A stretch of DNA of 64,000 nucleotides from Pseudomonas farris (GCF_019145235.1 NZ_JAHSTV010000007.1:62001-126000); one strand, 5' to 3'. Counted from the stretch's first letter, positions 32,958-46,784 are shown. Notes: generated by a model not told the origin, from the letters alone. Made by a program: numbers and translations.

Positions 32958-33250
32958 TGTCGACTTTGCATGTGTTGTCTCATTCCCCTTTCGGCAACGA
33001 CCGCCTGAGCAGTTGCCTGCGCGTGATCGGTGCCAACGATGCGCTGCTGCTGAGTGGCGATGCGGCTTATGCCTTGCAGCCAGGCACCGCACCATTCACC
33101 ACGCTGCAGGCTCGCAGCCTGAAACTGTTCGTGCTGGGCGAAGATGCTCAAGCTCGGGCTCTGGAAGTCCCGGATTGGGCCAAGGCCATCGATTACCCGG
33201 CCTTCGTCGAACTGTCGATTCACTACGACAAGGTCAACAGTTGGCTATGA
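32957..33250 (+). CDS. tusB: Sulfurtransferase complex subunit TusB
   Basis: 97 residues (MSTLHVLSHSPFGNDRLSSCLRVIGANDALLLSGDAAYAL) matching TusB/DsrH. Small, soluble third subunit of the sulfur-relay complex. Its end overlaps the tusE start (ATGA). Confidence 0.92.
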   Translation: MSTLHVLSHSPFGNDRLSSCLRVIGANDALLLSGDAAYALQPGTAPFTTLQARSLKLFVLGEDAQARALEVPDWAKAIDYPAFVELSIHYDKVNSWL

Positions 33251-33582
33251 AATCCCTGACGGTCGGCGCCCGCGCCATTGAACTGGACAAGGACGGTTTC
33301 CTGGTCGAACTGAGTGACTGGTCTGCCGAAGTGGCCGCCGCCCTCGCCGCTGCAGAAGACATCGAGTTGAGCCCGGAACACTGGGAGATCCTCGAATTGC
33401 TGCGCAGTTTCTACGACGAATTCCAGCTGTCCCCGGCGACCCGCCCGCTGATCAAGTACACCGCATTGAAACTCGGCCCCGACAAGGGCAACAGCCTGCA
33501 CCTGAACCGACTGTTCAAAGGCACCCCTGCCAAACTCGCCGCAAAACTGGCGGGCCTGCCCAAACCGACGAATTGCTTATGA
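33247..33582 (+). CDS. tusE: Sulfur relay protein TusE
   Basis: 111 residues of the DsrC family: LTVGARAIELDKDGFLVELSDWSAEVAAALAAAEDIELSPEHWEILELLRSFYDEFQLSPATRPLIKY and C-terminal GNSLHLNRLFKGTPAKLAAKLAGLPKPTNCL. The penultimate Cys (NCL) is the persulfide-carrying residue that transfers sulfur to MnmA. ATG 33247 is embedded in the tusB end; its own stop overlaps the following ATG. mnmA itself is at 54771. Confidence 0.94.
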   Translation: MKSLTVGARAIELDKDGFLVELSDWSAEVAAALAAAEDIELSPEHWEILELLRSFYDEFQLSPATRPLIKYTALKLGPDKGNSLHLNRLFKGTPAKLAAKLAGLPKPTNCL

Positions 33583-34580
33583 CCGACTATCCAGCACTGA
33601 CCCTCGAAACGCCCGCCGAGCACCCGTTCGCCCAGTTCGTGCGGATCCTTGGCAAAGGCAAACGCGGCGCCCGCGACCTGACCCGAGAGGAAGCCCGCGA
33701 GGCCATGGGCATGGTGTTCGACGACAAGGTCGAGGACACCCAGCTCGGCGCGTTCCTGATGCTGTTGCGGCATAAGGAAGAAAGCGCCGAGGAAATGGCC
33801 GGGTTCACCGAAGCCTTGCGTGAACGCCTGAATCCACCGGCGCTGGCAGTTGATCTGGACTGGCCGACGTATGCCGGCAAGAAGCGTCACCTGCCGTGGT
33901 ACCTGCTGGCGGCCAAGTGCCTGGCACAGAACGGCGTGCGCATCTTCATGCATGGCGGCGGCGCACACACGGCCGGTCGGCTGTACAGCGAACAACTGCT
34001 CGAGACGCTGAACATTCCACTGTGCCGCAACTGGCAGCAGGTCGGCGCTGCGCTCGATAAGAGCGGTCTGGCGTTCATGCCACTGGTGGACTGGGCCCCG
34101 CAACTTCAGCGAATGATCGACCTGCGCAACACCTTGGGCCTGCGCTCCCCGATCCATTCCCTGGCGCGGATTCTCAATCCGTTGGGCGCTCGCTGCGGTC
34201 TGCAAAGCATTTTCCACCCCGGCTATCAGGCCGTACATCGCGATGCCAGCGGTTTGCTGGGCGATACCGCCATCGTGATCAAGGGCGATGGTGGTGAAAT
34301 CGAGATCAATCCGGACGCCGACAGCCACCTGTATGGCACCACCGGCGGCGAAAGCTGGGATGAAGAATGGCCACAGCTGTCGACCCAGCGCCACGTCAAA
34401 CCGGCGACCCTTGATCCGGAGCACCTGAAAGCCGTATGGCGTGGCGATGTAGTCGACAGCTATCCACAAATGGCGTTGATCTCGACCATGGCCCTGGCGT
34501 TGCGCGGCCTCGGCCAGACCCGCGAGCAAGCGTTCGAAACCGCCCAGCAGTATTGGGATGCAAGGGACCGATCGATTTAA
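33579..34580 (+). CDS. ybiB: YbiB/TrpD2-type glycosyl transferase-fold protein
   Basis: 333 residues of the anthranilate phosphoribosyltransferase-like fold, with REEAREAMGMVFDDKVEDTQLGAFLMLLRHKEESAEEMAGFTEAL and IFMHGGGAHTAGRLYSEQLLETLNI. It resembles E. coli YbiB (TrpD2), which is reported to bind nucleic acids rather than make tryptophan. The GTGT-type PRPP loop of true TrpD is replaced here. ATG 33579 overlaps the tusE stop (ATGA), which makes it the last member of the tus operon. Confidence 0.88.
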   Translation: MTDYPALTLETPAEHPFAQFVRILGKGKRGARDLTREEAREAMGMVFDDKVEDTQLGAFLMLLRHKEESAEEMAGFTEALRERLNPPALAVDLDWPTYAGKKRHLPWYLLAAKCLAQNGVRIFMHGGGAHTAGRLYSEQLLETLNIPLCRNWQQVGAALDKSGLAFMPLVDWAPQLQRMIDLRNTLGLRSPIHSLARILNPLGARCGLQSIFHPGYQAVHRDASGLLGDTAIVIKGDGGEIEINPDADSHLYGTTGGESWDEEWPQLSTQRHVKPATLDPEHLKAVWRGDVVDSYPQMALISTMALALRGLGQTREQAFETAQQYWDARDRSI

Positions 34581-34670
34581 CCGATCATAACTGCCTAACC
34601 TTTGCGCTTTTTGTTCGAACCTATGCGCATAGACTCCTCTCCAACGCTTATCGGTTGAGGAGTTTTGAAC

Positions 34671-35678
34671 ATGGGTTTGTTAGTCGAAGGACGCTGGCAG
34701 GATCAATGGTACGAAAGCAGCAAGGACGGCACGTTCCAGCGTGAACAGGCACAACGTCGCAACTGGCTGACCGCCGACGGCAAGCCAGGCCCGACCGGTG
34801 TCGGTGGTTTTGCCGCCGACGCTGGTCGCTATCACCTCTACGTATCCCTCGCCTGCCCGTGGGCTCATCGCACGCTGATCCTGCGTAAGCTCAAAGGCTT
34901 GGAAAACCTGATCGATGTGTCGGTGGTCAGTTGGTTGATGCTGGAAAACGGCTGGACCTTTGACAAGAGCCTGGGCTCGACCGGCGACAAGCTTGATCAC
35001 TTCAATTTCATGCACCAACGCTACACCGCCGATACCGCTAACTACACCGGTCGCGTCACTGTGCCGGTGCTCTGGGACAAACAGACAAATCGCATCGTCA
35101 ATAATGAATCGGCGGAGATCATCCGCATGTTCAATAGTGCTTTTGATAAGCTGACCGGCAATGACCTGGATTTCTACCCGGCGCCATTGCGGGCCGAGAT
35201 CGATGCGTTGAACGAGCGGATTTATCCAGCGGTGAATAACGGCGTCTATCGCGCCGGGTTTGCTACGTCGCAGCAGGCTTATGAAGAAGCGTTCGACGAA
35301 CTGTTTGGTGAGCTGGATCGGCTGGAGCAATTGCTGGGCGCGAATCGGTACCTGACGGGTGAATACCTGACGGAAGCGGATATTCGGCTGTTCACTACGA
35401 TGATTCGTTTCGATGCGGTGTACTTCGGGCACTTCAAGTGCAACCTGCGACGGATTGCCGATTATCCGAATCTGTCGAACTGGCTACGGGAGATTTATCA
35501 GTGGCCGGGGATAGCCGAAACGGTGAGTTTTGAGCACATCAAGAATCACTACTACGGCAGCCACAAGACCATCAATCCGACCGGGATCGTGCCTAAAGGG
35601 CCGGCTCAGGATTTCACTTCGGCTCATGATCGGGCAAGGTTGAATGGGAAAGGGGTTTGGCGTAAAGCTGAGGTCTGA
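34671..35678 (+). CDS. yqjG: Glutathionyl-hydroquinone reductase (YqjG type)
   Basis: 335 residues of the Xi-class glutathione transferases. MGLLVEGRWQDQWYES is the typical start, the catalytic Cys is in LYVSLACPWAHRTLILRKLKGL, and the second domain carries YLTGEYLTEADIRLFTTMIRFDAVYFGHFKCN. These enzymes remove glutathione from glutathionyl-hydroquinones. GAGGAG is placed eight bases before ATG 34671. Single gene. Confidence 0.93.
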   Translation: MGLLVEGRWQDQWYESSKDGTFQREQAQRRNWLTADGKPGPTGVGGFAADAGRYHLYVSLACPWAHRTLILRKLKGLENLIDVSVVSWLMLENGWTFDKSLGSTGDKLDHFNFMHQRYTADTANYTGRVTVPVLWDKQTNRIVNNESAEIIRMFNSAFDKLTGNDLDFYPAPLRAEIDALNERIYPAVNNGVYRAGFATSQQAYEEAFDELFGELDRLEQLLGANRYLTGEYLTEADIRLFTTMIRFDAVYFGHFKCNLRRIADYPNLSNWLREIYQWPGIAETVSFEHIKNHYYGSHKTINPTGIVPKGPAQDFTSAHDRARLNGKGVWRKAEV

Positions 35679-35704
35679 TCTGAGCATGGAGGTGGTTTTG
35701 AGGG

Positions 35705-35806
35705 CCTCTTCGCGAGCAAGCTCGCTCCCACATTTGATCTGTGTCTGGCCATGAATCTGTGGCTGAACACGCTCTAATGTGGGAGCGGGCTTGCTCGCGA
35801 AGGAGG
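35705..35806. repeat. REPIN doublet, reverse topology
   Basis: CTTCGCGAGCAAGCTCGCTCCCAC and its inverted partner about 55 bases apart, in the reverse orientation like the element at 32019. It lies between the convergent yqjG and cysG genes. Confidence 0.88.
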
Positions 35807-35817
35807 CCACTCGGTAT

Positions 35818-37212
35818 TCAGACCTGCGCCTGAGCCCCTTCAAACCACGCCAATTTCTCGCGCAGTTGCACCACTTCCCCGACGATCACCAGCGTCGGCG
35901 CATGCACTTCATGCTCCGCCACCAGCCGTGGAAGGTCGGCCAGGGTGCCGGTAAACACCCGCTGATTGACCGTGGTGCCCTGCTGGATCAACGCCGCCGG
36001 GGTATCGGCTGCGCGACCGTGTTTGATCAACTGCTCGCAGATGATCGGCAAGCCCACCAGCCCCATGTAAAACACCAGGGTTTGCGCCGGCGCGACCAGG
36101 TCGGCCCACGGCAAATCGGTGGAACCGTCCTTGAGGTGCCCGGTGACGAACCGCACCGACTGCGCGTAATCGCGGTGAGTCAGCGGAATCCCGGCATACG
36201 CCGCGCAACCGCTGGCTGCAGTAATGCCCGGCACCACCTGAAACGGAATGCCATGGGCCGCCAGTTCTTCGATCTCTTCACCGCCACGCCCGAAGATAAA
36301 CGGATCGCCGCCCTTCAAACGCACCACGCGTTTGCCGGCCTTGGCCAGATCCACCAGATGCTGGTTGATCTGTTCCTGAGGCACGGCGTGATCGGCGCGG
36401 CGCTTGCCGACGTAGACCCGCTCGGCATCGCGACGGCACAAATCCAGAATCGCCGGCGCCACCAGACGGTCATACAGCACCACATCGGCTTGCTGCATTA
36501 GACGCAAGGCGCGGAAGGTCAACAGGTCGGGGTCACCCGGCCCGGCGCCCACCAGATAAACTTCGCCGGTAGCGACGGGTGCTTCGCCATTGATTTTCGC
36601 CAGCATCAAGCGCTCGGCCTCGGCGCCCTGCCCGGCCAGGTGCCGGTCGGCAATCGGGCCCTGGAATACATCCTCCCAGAACGCCCGGCGCTGCTGCACA
36701 TCCGGAAACAGGCCTTTGACCTGAGTGCGGAAACGCGCCGCCAGACCGGCCAGTTGGCCGTAGGTGGAAGGAATCCAGGTTTCCAGCTTGGCGCGAATCA
36801 ACCGCGCCAGCACCGGCGCATCGCCGCCGCTGGACACCGCAATGATCAATGGGGAACGGTCGACGATCGCCGGGAAGATCACGCTGCACAGGGCCGGCGC
36901 GTCCACCACGTTGACCGGCACACAACGCCGATGGGCATCGGCGGAGACTTGCGCGTTCAGCGGTTCGTCGTCGGTGGCGGCGATAATCAGCCCGCAACCG
37001 TCCAGGTCCGTTTCGGCGTAGCCACGCAACAGGCACTCGCCACCGCTGCCAACCACTAGCTCGCGCAGTTGCGGTTCGATTTCAGGCGCGACCACCCGCA
37101 GCAGCGCACCGGCTTCGGCCAGCAGGCGGGATTTACGCAACGCAATCTCCCCACCGCCGACGACCAATACACGACTGCCGCGGAGGTTATGAAACAGCGG
37201 CAGATAGTCCAT
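35818..37212 (-). CDS. cysG: Siroheme synthase CysG (trifunctional)
   Basis: 464 residues. The N-terminal part ([47 protein letters not shown]) is the precorrin-2 dehydrogenase/ferrochelatase domain with its NAD-binding Gly-rich loop. From about residue 216 ([34 protein letters not shown]) it is uroporphyrinogen-III methyltransferase, with [18 protein letters not shown]. It makes siroheme for sulfite and nitrite reductases. The ATG follows the serS stop directly. Confidence 0.95.
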   Translation of the reverse strand: MDYLPLFHNLRGSRVLVVGGGEIALRKSRLLAEAGALLRVVAPEIEPQLRELVVGSGGECLLRGYAETDLDGCGLIIAATDDEPLNAQVSADAHRRCVPVNVVDAPALCSVIFPAIVDRSPLIIAVSSGGDAPVLARLIRAKLETWIPSTYGQLAGLAARFRTQVKGLFPDVQQRRAFWEDVFQGPIADRHLAGQGAEAERLMLAKINGEAPVATGEVYLVGAGPGDPDLLTFRALRLMQQADVVLYDRLVAPAILDLCRRDAERVYVGKRRADHAVPQEQINQHLVDLAKAGKRVVRLKGGDPFIFGRGGEEIEELAAHGIPFQVVPGITAASGCAAYAGIPLTHRDYAQSVRFVTGHLKDGSTDLPWADLVAPAQTLVFYMGLVGLPIICEQLIKHGRAADTPAALIQQGTTVNQRVFTGTLADLPRLVAEHEVHAPTLVIVGEVVQLREKLAWFEGAQAQV

Positions 37213-38505
<1,293 letters not shown>

Positions 38506-38508
38506 TTA

Positions 38509-38883
38509 TCAAAGTTTGGTCAAGGACAGGCCAGCCCAGGTGGCGAGCAGCCCGCCGAATACGCTGATGGCCGCATAGCCCAGGGCCAGCGGCACTTGCC
38601 CGGTTTCCAGCAGGCGCACCGTATCCAGTGAAAAGGATGAAAAAGTCGTCAGCCCCCCGAGGAAGCCGATCATCAACCCGGCGCGCACCTCTATCGGTAC
38701 TTCCGGGCGCATCAAAAACAGACCGTACAAAACGCCGATCAGCAAACAGCCCACGATATTAACGGCCAGCGTCGCGGTATAGAAGTGCCGCGGCCAATTC
38801 GCGTTGATCCAGTTACCGGTGGCGAAGCGCAATAGCGTACCGGCGACACCGCCGACAGAAACGGCAACGATCAATGGAATCAC
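38509..38883 (-). CDS. crcB: Fluoride channel CrcB/Fluc
   Basis: 124 residues with four transmembrane segments. [18 protein letters not shown] and the central [16 protein letters not shown] signature (dual-topology fluoride channel with its Phe box) identify it. Start codon GTG at 38883; it overlaps the rarA stop codon by one base, so translation is coupled. No fluoride riboswitch is expected inside this operon and I saw none. Confidence 0.95.
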   Translation of the reverse strand: MIPLIVAVSVGGVAGTLLRFATGNWINANWPRHFYTATLAVNIVGCLLIGVLYGLFLMRPEVPIEVRAGLMIGFLGGLTTFSSFSLDTVRLLETGQVPLALGYAAISVFGGLLATWAGLSLTKL

Positions 38884-40205
38884 TATTTTCTCCGCTGCCG
38901 TGGACTTAGACGATCAAGCTGCGCGAGGTGGTTAAGCTTTTCGCCGATCTTCAGCTCCAGGCCACGGGGCACTGGTTGATAAAACCGTTGCGGTTCGAGC
39001 TCGTCCGGGAAGTAGTCTTCGCCCGCAGCGTAGGCATCTGGTTCATCGTGGGCATAACGGTACTCGTCACCATAGCCCAATTGCTTCATCAACTTGGTCG
39101 GCGCGTTGCGCAAGTGCAGCGGCACTTCGAGCGAACCGTGTTCGGTGGCGCTGCGCATCGCGGCTTTGAAGCCCATGTACACCGCATTGCTTTTCGGCGC
39201 GCAGGCCAGATAGGTAATGGCCTGGGCCACCGCCAATTCACCTTCGGGGCTGCCGAGGCGCTCCTGCACTTCCCACGCCGCCAGGCACAGGCTGAGAGCG
39301 CGAGGGTCGGCGTTGCCGATGTCTTCGCTGGCCATGCGCACCACGCGCCGGGCCAGGTACAGCGGGTCGCAACCGCCGTCGATCATCCGCGCAAACCAAT
39401 ACAGCGCGCCATCGGGATTGGAGCCGCGCACCGATTTATGCAGCGCGGAGATCTGGTCGTAGAAGGCTTCGCCGCCCTTGTCGAAGCGTCGACGGGTATC
39501 ACCGAGCAGACTTTGCAGCAGATCGACGCCGATTTCGCTGTTGTCTTCGGCCAGGTCAGAGGCGTTTTCCAGCAGATTGAGCAGACGCCGGCCATCGCCA
39601 TCGGCGGCGGACAACAGCATCTGGAAACCCTCATCGCTGAGGGTCAGTTGCCGCTTGCCCAACCCTCGCTCTTCGGTCAGCGCGCGATGCACCAGCTTGC
39701 GCAGGGCCGCTTCGTCGAGGCTTTTGAGCACATAGACGCGCGCCCGGGACAGGAGCGCGTTATTGAGTTCGAACGAGGGGTTTTCGGTGGTCGCGCCGAT
39801 GAAAATCAGCGTGCCGTCTTCAACGTACGGCAGGAACGCATCCTGCTGGGACTTGTTGAAGCGATGCACTTCATCGACGAACAGGATGGTGCGTTTACCG
39901 TACTGCCCGGCCTGTTGCTTGGCGACTTCCACCGCCTGGCGGATTTCCTTTACGCCGGCCAGTACCGCCGAAACCGTTTCAAAATGCGCATCGGAGACTT
40001 CCGCGAGCAGCCGCGCCAACGTGGTTTTACCCACCCCCGGCGGCCCCCAGAAAATCATCGAATGCAGGGCACCCTGCTCCAGCGCTTCGCGCAAAGGCTT
40101 GCCGCGAGCGAGCAGGTGTTCCTGACCAACGTACTCGTCCAGATTGGTCGCGCGCAGGCGTGCGGCCAAGGGCTGAGCAATCGGGGCGCTGCGAAACAGG
40201 TCCAT
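38883..40205 (-). CDS. rarA: Replication-associated recombination ATPase RarA
   Basis: 440 residues of the AAA+ clamp-loader-like MgsA/RarA family. Walker A is in [18 protein letters not shown], Walker B in [26 protein letters not shown], and [26 protein letters not shown] is the sensor region. C-terminal tetramerisation region includes [48 protein letters not shown]. It works at stalled replication forks. ATG 40205 is taken; the in-frame GTG at 40208 immediately precedes it. Confidence 0.95.
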   Translation of the reverse strand: MDLFRSAPIAQPLAARLRATNLDEYVGQEHLLARGKPLREALEQGALHSMIFWGPPGVGKTTLARLLAEVSDAHFETVSAVLAGVKEIRQAVEVAKQQAGQYGKRTILFVDEVHRFNKSQQDAFLPYVEDGTLIFIGATTENPSFELNNALLSRARVYVLKSLDEAALRKLVHRALTEERGLGKRQLTLSDEGFQMLLSAADGDGRRLLNLLENASDLAEDNSEIGVDLLQSLLGDTRRRFDKGGEAFYDQISALHKSVRGSNPDGALYWFARMIDGGCDPLYLARRVVRMASEDIGNADPRALSLCLAAWEVQERLGSPEGELAVAQAITYLACAPKSNAVYMGFKAAMRSATEHGSLEVPLHLRNAPTKLMKQLGYGDEYRYAHDEPDAYAAGEDYFPDELEPQRFYQPVPRGLELKIGEKLNHLAQLDRLSPRQRRK

Positions 40206-40260
40206 CACTACTTGCGAAACCTCACTGCCTGTCAGTCAATAATTTGAACACCGCTGATCC

Positions 40261-40352
40261 CTGTGGGAGCGGGCTTGCTCGCGAATGCGGTGTGTCAGAC
40301 AACATTGATGGTGACTGACACTCCCTCTTCGTGAGCAAGCCCGCTCCCACAG
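40261..40352. repeat. REPIN doublet inside the lolA-rarA gap
   Basis: CTGTGGGAGCGGGCTTGCTCGCG and inverted copy (one mismatch, CTTCGTGAGC) around a spacer with CAACATTGATGGTGACTGACA. It lies within a run of four or five co-oriented core genes, so it may act as a processing or attenuation site between lolA and rarA. Confidence 0.9.
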
Positions 40353-40362
40353 GTCCTGCGTT

Positions 40363-40986
40363 TTATTCCTGGATCACGTCGGCACCCTTGGGGATGTCGA
40401 ACTTGAATTTGGACGCAGGAATCGGCTCGTTGGCCTTCACGCCAGTAAACAGGATATTGGTGCGCTGACCGACGCTGTCAATCAGCTGCATGTCATTGAC
40501 CAGACCATTGCGGAACGACAGACGCAGGCTGTCGAACAAAGTGTCTTTGGTTTTCGGCTTCAGGGTGAAGTCGATCACGCCGCCGGCTTCCTTGGCGCTG
40601 ATGTCGAAGCTCTGGCTGATCTTGGACACGTCACCGGACAACAGCAGGGCCGGAGTCTGGGTCAGACGCTGGTCGAGGGTCTTGATGGTCACCTGCTCCA
40701 GGTCCGGGTCCCACAGGGAAACCTTCTTGCCGTCGGACACCATCAACTGCTCTTGCGGCGCATCGGTGTGCCAGTAGAACAGGCCCGGGCGCTGCAAGGA
40801 CATTTGACCGGCGGTTTCCTGCAACTGGGTGCCACTGCCATCGAGGGTCAGCTGGGAGAAACGCGCGGTCAGGGTCTGGGATTTTTCCAGCAGTTGAGTC
40901 AGACGTGCCACGTCCTTGTCATCGGCGTGGGCCGAGAGCGTGGTCAAAGCCAGTACCGGCAGCAACAGCATGCGGATAAGACGCAT
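40363..40986 (-). CDS. lolA: Outer-membrane lipoprotein carrier LolA
   Basis: 207 residues with signal peptide ([21 protein letters not shown]) and the LolA domain: [65 protein letters not shown]. It shuttles lipoproteins from the LolCDE release complex to LolB across the periplasm. ATG 40986 has GAGG seven bases upstream. The upstream gene is ftsK with about 70 bases between. Confidence 0.95.
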   Translation of the reverse strand: MRLIRMLLLPVLALTTLSAHADDKDVARLTQLLEKSQTLTARFSQLTLDGSGTQLQETAGQMSLQRPGLFYWHTDAPQEQLMVSDGKKVSLWDPDLEQVTIKTLDQRLTQTPALLLSGDVSKISQSFDISAKEAGGVIDFTLKPKTKDTLFDSLRLSFRNGLVNDMQLIDSVGQRTNILFTGVKANEPIPASKFKFDIPKGADVIQE

Positions 40987-41054
40987 GGGAGTCCTCATAA
41001 ACATTCGTGGGAGTGCGGGCGGCGTCTCAAGACACCGCCCCTTTCAAAACCGGA

Positions 41055-43460
41055 TCAGTCGCGCACCGGGCCAGGGGCCAGGACTTCACGCGAACCGTTG
41101 GTGTTCATGGACGTCACGACCCCAGCCATCTCCATGGCTTCGATCATGCGCGCCGCGCGGTTGTAGCCGATTTTCAGCTTGCGCTGAACCGCGGAGATGG
41201 ACGCGCGACGGCTTTCCAGTACGAACTGCACCGCTTCGTCGTAGAGCGCATCGGTTTCAGCATCATCGTCACCGCCACCACCGCCGTTTTCAAAGCCGCT
41301 ACCGGGTTCTTCGACACCGGCTAGGATGTCATCGTTGTATTCAGGTGCACCGCGCAGTTTCCAGGCCTCAACCACCCGGTGAACCTCGTCATCGGACACG
41401 AACGCGCCGTGAACACGAATCGGCAGACTGGTGCCCGGCGGCATGTACAACATATCACCGTGGCCCAGCAGTTGTTCGGCGCCGCCCTGGTCGATGATGG
41501 TCCGCGAATCGATCTTGCTCGATACCTGGAACGCCATACGGGTCGGAATGTTCGCCTTGATCAGACCGGTGATCACGTCCACCGACGGACGCTGGGTCGC
41601 GAGGATCAAGTGGATACCGGCCGCACGGGCCTTCTGGGCGATACGGGCGATCAGTTCCTCAACCTTTTTGCCGACGATCATCATCATGTCGGCGAATTCG
41701 TCGACGACCACGACAATGGTCGGCAGTTTTTGCAGCAGTGGCGCTTCGTCGTGGATGCTTTCGCGCTTGTACAGCGGATCGCTCAACGGCTCGCCGGCGT
41801 CCTGGGCTTCCTTGACCTTGGCGTTGAAGCCCGACAGGTTACGCACGCCCATCTTCGCCATCAGCTTGTAGCGCCGTTCCATCTCGGCGACGCTCCAGCG
41901 CAAGGCGTTGGCAGCGTCCTTCATGTCGGTGACCACCGGGCACAGGAGGTGCGGAATGCCTTCGTAGATCGACAGCTCAAGCATTTTCGGGTCGATCATG
42001 ATCAGTTTGGCGTCTTCAGGGCCAGATTTGAACAGAATCGACAGGATCATCGCGTTCACACCCACCGACTTACCGGAACCGGTCGTACCGGCCACCAGCA
42101 AGTGCGGCATTTTCGCCAGGTCGGTGATGACCGGTTTGCCGCCGATATCATGACCCAGGGCCAGGGTGACCGGGGACTTGAAGTTATCGTACTCGGGGGT
42201 CGACAAGACCTCGGAGAAGCGCACGATCTGCCGGTCTTCGTTCGGGATCTCGATACCGACCGTGGTCTTGCCCGGAATTACCTCCACGACACGCACACTG
42301 GTCACGGCCAGGGAACGGGCCAGGTCTTTCGCCAGGTTGGAGATGCGGCTGACTTTGACGCCGGCTGCAGGCTGGATTTCGTAACGGGTAATGACCGGGC
42401 CCGGGTGAATCGAATCCACCGAGACTTCGACGCCGAATTCCTTGAGCTTGATTTCCAGCAAGTGGCCGACGGCCGCCAGGGATTCAGGCGAATAATTGAG
42501 TTGTTTCTTTTCCGCAGGGTCGAGAATCGAGATCGGCGGCAAGGTGCCTTCCACGGCGCTGTCGACGAACAACGGCGCCTGTTTCTCTTTTTCCACGCGT
42601 TTGCTGGGCGCTGCGGGTTTGGGCGGAGCCGGGGCAATTACCGGCGGCACCTGTTTCTCACGCTCGGACATGTGCTTGCTCAGGGCCTGCTCGCGCTCGA
42701 TCAGGCGCTCCTTGACCTTGGCCTGCTCGCGTTTGTCGGTGACGGTCGGCGCGACCACGTCATGCACGCGATCGTCGACTTCACGCAGTTGGGCGACCAG
42801 TTGCTTGCGCTCGACACGGGCCGCCCACCAGCGATTGGCCGCGCCCTGAAACAGTTCGAACAGATCAAGGGTTATCTTGCCGGTGACGTCCATCACCTTG
42901 AACCACGACAGGTCGGTGAACACTGTCAGGCCGAACAGGAACAGCGCGATGAATAACAACGTGCTGCCCTGGATGTTCAGCGCGTTCCGGGCCAGATCGC
43001 CGAGGCTTTCGCCCAAAGCACCACCAGCGCCGGCCGGCAGACCGGTCGCCGCATGGAAATGGATGTGGGCCAGCGCTGCACCCGACAGCACCAGAAACAC
43101 CAGGCCGATCAGGCGCCAGGAGAACAGCCAGCCGCTCCACTGCCACGGCTCGTGGCGCTGGCGGAAGATCTGATACGCCTTGATCGCCAGCAGCAACGGG
43201 AAAATGTAGGCGAAGTAACCCAGGACCATGAACAGGATGTCGGCGCTGTAAGAGCCGGCAGGCCCGCCGAAGTTCTGCACATCGTCGATCTTGCTGTTAT
43301 GGCTCCAGCCCGGATCGTCTTTGCCGTAGGTCAACAAAGCCATCATCAGGAACAGGCACAAGGCGCCGATGGCGATCAATGCACCTTCCTTGAGCCGGTA
43401 GTGCAATTGCTGGCGCCAGAGCGGGACGACTGTTTTAGGTGCTGCGGTGGATTTCTTCAA
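41055..43460 (-). CDS. ftsK: DNA translocase FtsK
   Basis: 801 residues. The N-terminal part has about four transmembrane segments ([21 protein letters not shown] and others), then a short linker, then the motor. Walker A is [21 protein letters not shown] and Walker B is [20 protein letters not shown]. The C-terminal gamma winged-helix ([41 protein letters not shown]) reads KOPS DNA. Start codon is TTG at 43460. It segregates chromosomes at division. Confidence 0.96.
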   Translation of the reverse strand: MKKSTAAPKTVVPLWRQQLHYRLKEGALIAIGALCLFLMMALLTYGKDDPGWSHNSKIDDVQNFGGPAGSYSADILFMVLGYFAYIFPLLLAIKAYQIFRQRHEPWQWSGWLFSWRLIGLVFLVLSGAALAHIHFHAATGLPAGAGGALGESLGDLARNALNIQGSTLLFIALFLFGLTVFTDLSWFKVMDVTGKITLDLFELFQGAANRWWAARVERKQLVAQLREVDDRVHDVVAPTVTDKREQAKVKERLIEREQALSKHMSEREKQVPPVIAPAPPKPAAPSKRVEKEKQAPLFVDSAVEGTLPPISILDPAEKKQLNYSPESLAAVGHLLEIKLKEFGVEVSVDSIHPGPVITRYEIQPAAGVKVSRISNLAKDLARSLAVTSVRVVEVIPGKTTVGIEIPNEDRQIVRFSEVLSTPEYDNFKSPVTLALGHDIGGKPVITDLAKMPHLLVAGTTGSGKSVGVNAMILSILFKSGPEDAKLIMIDPKMLELSIYEGIPHLLCPVVTDMKDAANALRWSVAEMERRYKLMAKMGVRNLSGFNAKVKEAQDAGEPLSDPLYKRESIHDEAPLLQKLPTIVVVVDEFADMMMIVGKKVEELIARIAQKARAAGIHLILATQRPSVDVITGLIKANIPTRMAFQVSSKIDSRTIIDQGGAEQLLGHGDMLYMPPGTSLPIRVHGAFVSDDEVHRVVEAWKLRGAPEYNDDILAGVEEPGSGFENGGGGGDDDAETDALYDEAVQFVLESRRASISAVQRKLKIGYNRAARMIEAMEMAGVVTSMNTNGSREVLAPGPVRD

Positions 43461-44726
<1,266 letters not shown>

Positions 44727-44794
44727 CGGTTAACCTCCTACAAGGCGGGTTCAACGGCCCGCTACCGCCCTCCCCTTCTGCAAGCCCGGATGCC

Positions 44795-45475
44795 ATGCTG
44801 ACTTGGTTACAACGCAACACCCTGACCTTCCCGCCGCTGGAAAAAGCCATGCGCGACCCCAACGGGCTCCTGGCCGCGGGTGGCGATTTGTCCGCCGATC
44901 GTTTGATTCAAGCCTATCGTCACGGCTGCTTTCCGTGGTTTTCGGAGGGCCAGCCGATTCTCTGGTGGTCGCCGGATCCGCGCACGGTACTGTTTCCCGA
45001 CGAACTGCATGTCTCCCGCAGCTTGAACAAACTGCTGCGCCAACAGCGCTATCAAGTGACCTTCGATCGGGATTTTGCCGCGGTCATCCGCGCCTGCGCC
45101 GCGCCGCGCGAGTACGCTGACGGCACCTGGATCACCCAAGCGATGCAGGACGCCTATGTCGAACTGCACAGGCGTGGTTACGCCCACTCGGTGGAGGTCT
45201 GGGACGATGGCGTGCTGGTCGGCGGGCTCTACGGCCTGGCTATGGGGCAGTTGTTTTTCGGCGAGTCGATGTTCAGCCGCGCCGACAACGCCTCCAAATA
45301 TGGCTTCGCCACACTGGTGCGACACCTGAAAGACTCAGGCTTTGTGCTGATCGACTGCCAGATGCCTACCGATCATCTGCACAGTTTGGGTGCTCGAGCG
45401 ATTCCCCGCCGTGAATTTGCCGGCTACCTTGCGCGGCACCTGGATCACCCCAGCAGTGCCACTTGGGTTTGCTGA
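44795..45475 (+). CDS. aat: Leucyl/phenylalanyl-tRNA--protein transferase
   Basis: 226 residues: [70 protein letters not shown] is the family N-terminus, and [28 protein letters not shown] is the catalytic centre. It adds Leu or Phe to proteins with N-terminal Lys or Arg, marking them for ClpS/ClpA. ATG 44795 has GGA upstream; an extension of 24 codons is not family-like. Confidence 0.95.
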   Translation: MLTWLQRNTLTFPPLEKAMRDPNGLLAAGGDLSADRLIQAYRHGCFPWFSEGQPILWWSPDPRTVLFPDELHVSRSLNKLLRQQRYQVTFDRDFAAVIRACAAPREYADGTWITQAMQDAYVELHRRGYAHSVEVWDDGVLVGGLYGLAMGQLFFGESMFSRADNASKYGFATLVRHLKDSGFVLIDCQMPTDHLHSLGARAIPRREFAGYLARHLDHPSSATWVC

Positions 45476-45563
45476 GCGACTTTTGCGCGCGTGGCTTACA
45501 CTTAATGCGGGGAAACGAATTGAGAACGCCCCCTAATCAAAAAGCTTATCCCGAGGGTTGATC

Positions 45564-46271
45564 ATGACCGAGTTGGCGCGTTTGAAGTTCTATGCCACTC
45601 AGCCCCACTCTTGCAGTTATCTGCCCGAGGAGCAGGCCACGACGCTGTTTCTCGACCCTAGCCAGCCCATGGATGTGCATGTCTATGCAGACCTGTCGGA
45701 AATGGGTTTTCGTCGCAGTGGCGATCATCTCTACCGGCCCCATTGCCAGCATTGCAATGCGTGTGTACCGGCGCGCATTCCTGTGGGGCAATTTACCCCC
45801 AACCGTCAGCAGAAACGCATCGTCAAACGCAATGCCGACTTGCAGGTGCGTCCGGCCAGGCCAAAGTTCAGCGAAGAGTACTTCTGCCTCTATCAGCGCT
45901 ACATCGAACAACGTCACGCCGATGGCGATATGTATCCGCCAAGCCGCGACCAGTTTTCGACCTTCCTGGTGCGTGACTTGCCGTTCTCCCGCTTCTACGA
46001 ATTTCGTCTCGAAGGCCGACTGCTGGCAGTGGCCGTCACCGACTTGCTGCCCAACGGTTTATCGGCGGTCTACACCTTCTACGAGCCCGGCGAGGAGCGT
46101 CGCAGCCTGGGGCGTTATGCGATTCTCTGGCAGATCACCGAAGCCCGGCGCCTGGGGCTGGAAGCGGTCTATCTCGGCTACTGGATCAAAAACTGCAAAA
46201 AAATGAGCTACAAGACCCAATATCGCCCTATCGAACTGCTGATTAATCAGCGTTGGGTCATCCTGAGCTAG
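45564..46271 (+). CDS. bpt: Aspartate/glutamate leucyltransferase Bpt
   Basis: 235 residues matching the bacterial Bpt (arginyltransferase-like) family: [62 protein letters not shown] at the N-terminus and [23 protein letters not shown] near the C-terminus. It adds Leu to N-terminal Asp or Glu, feeding the same ClpS pathway as Aat. ATG 45564 has GAGGG upstream (the TTG at 45558 is too close to it). Confidence 0.94.
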
Positions 46272-46371
46272 AACCCCTTGGCTTAAACCCCATTTTTCGG
46301 GCACAATGCACGCCGCTTTTGCCTGGCGCAGTTGCACCGGGCCATTCATTGGACACCGAGGGCTTTACTGC

Positions 46372-46590
46372 ATGTCGAAAGAAGACAGCTTCGAAATGGA
46401 AGGCACTGTCGTCGACACCCTGCCCAACACCATGTTTCGTGTGGAGTTGGAAAATGGGCACGTCGTAACCGCGCATATCTCCGGCAAGATGCGCAAGAAC
46501 TACATCCGTATTCTTACCGGCGACAAAGTGCGCGTCGAGCTGACGCCCTATGACTTGAGCAAAGGGCGCATCACCTACCGCGCTCGCTAA
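46372..46590 (+). CDS. infA: Translation initiation factor IF-1
   Basis: 72 residues of the S1/OB fold: [72 protein letters not shown], almost identical to IF-1 of other gamma-proteobacteria. It blocks the A site during initiation. It has its own terminator and a short leader of about 100 bases after bpt. Confidence 0.97.
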
Positions 46591-46602
46591 TCAAGTCAAT
46601 AC

Positions 46603-46630
46603 AAAACGCCCGGCTATGCCGGGCGTTTTT
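46603..46630 (+). terminator. infA rho-independent terminator
   Basis: AAAACGCCCGGC and GCCGGGCGTTTT form a 12-base stem with a TAT loop and a T run after it, 13 bases after the infA stop. Confidence 0.92.
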
Positions 46631-46665
46631 GTTTGTGTGGAATTTGATGACCACCCTAAATCCAA

Positions 46666-46755
46666 TGTGGGAGCGGGCTTGCTCGCGAAGACGGCGGCAC
46701 ATTCAACATTGATGCAAGCTGACCCACCGCTTTCGCGAGCAAGCCCGCTCCCACA
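46666..46755. repeat. REPIN doublet
   Basis: TGTGGGAGCGGGCTTGCTCG and its inverted copy with the usual spacer (GGCGGCACATTCAACATTGAT), between the infA and clpA terminators. Confidence 0.9.
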
Positions 46756-46784
46756 GGGGTTTGGTGTGTTTCTTCAAGACAGCA

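Noticed and set aside
41379..42956. 525-codon forward frame
   Set aside because: Antisense to ftsK; His/Gln/Arg-rich composition typical of a shadow frame.
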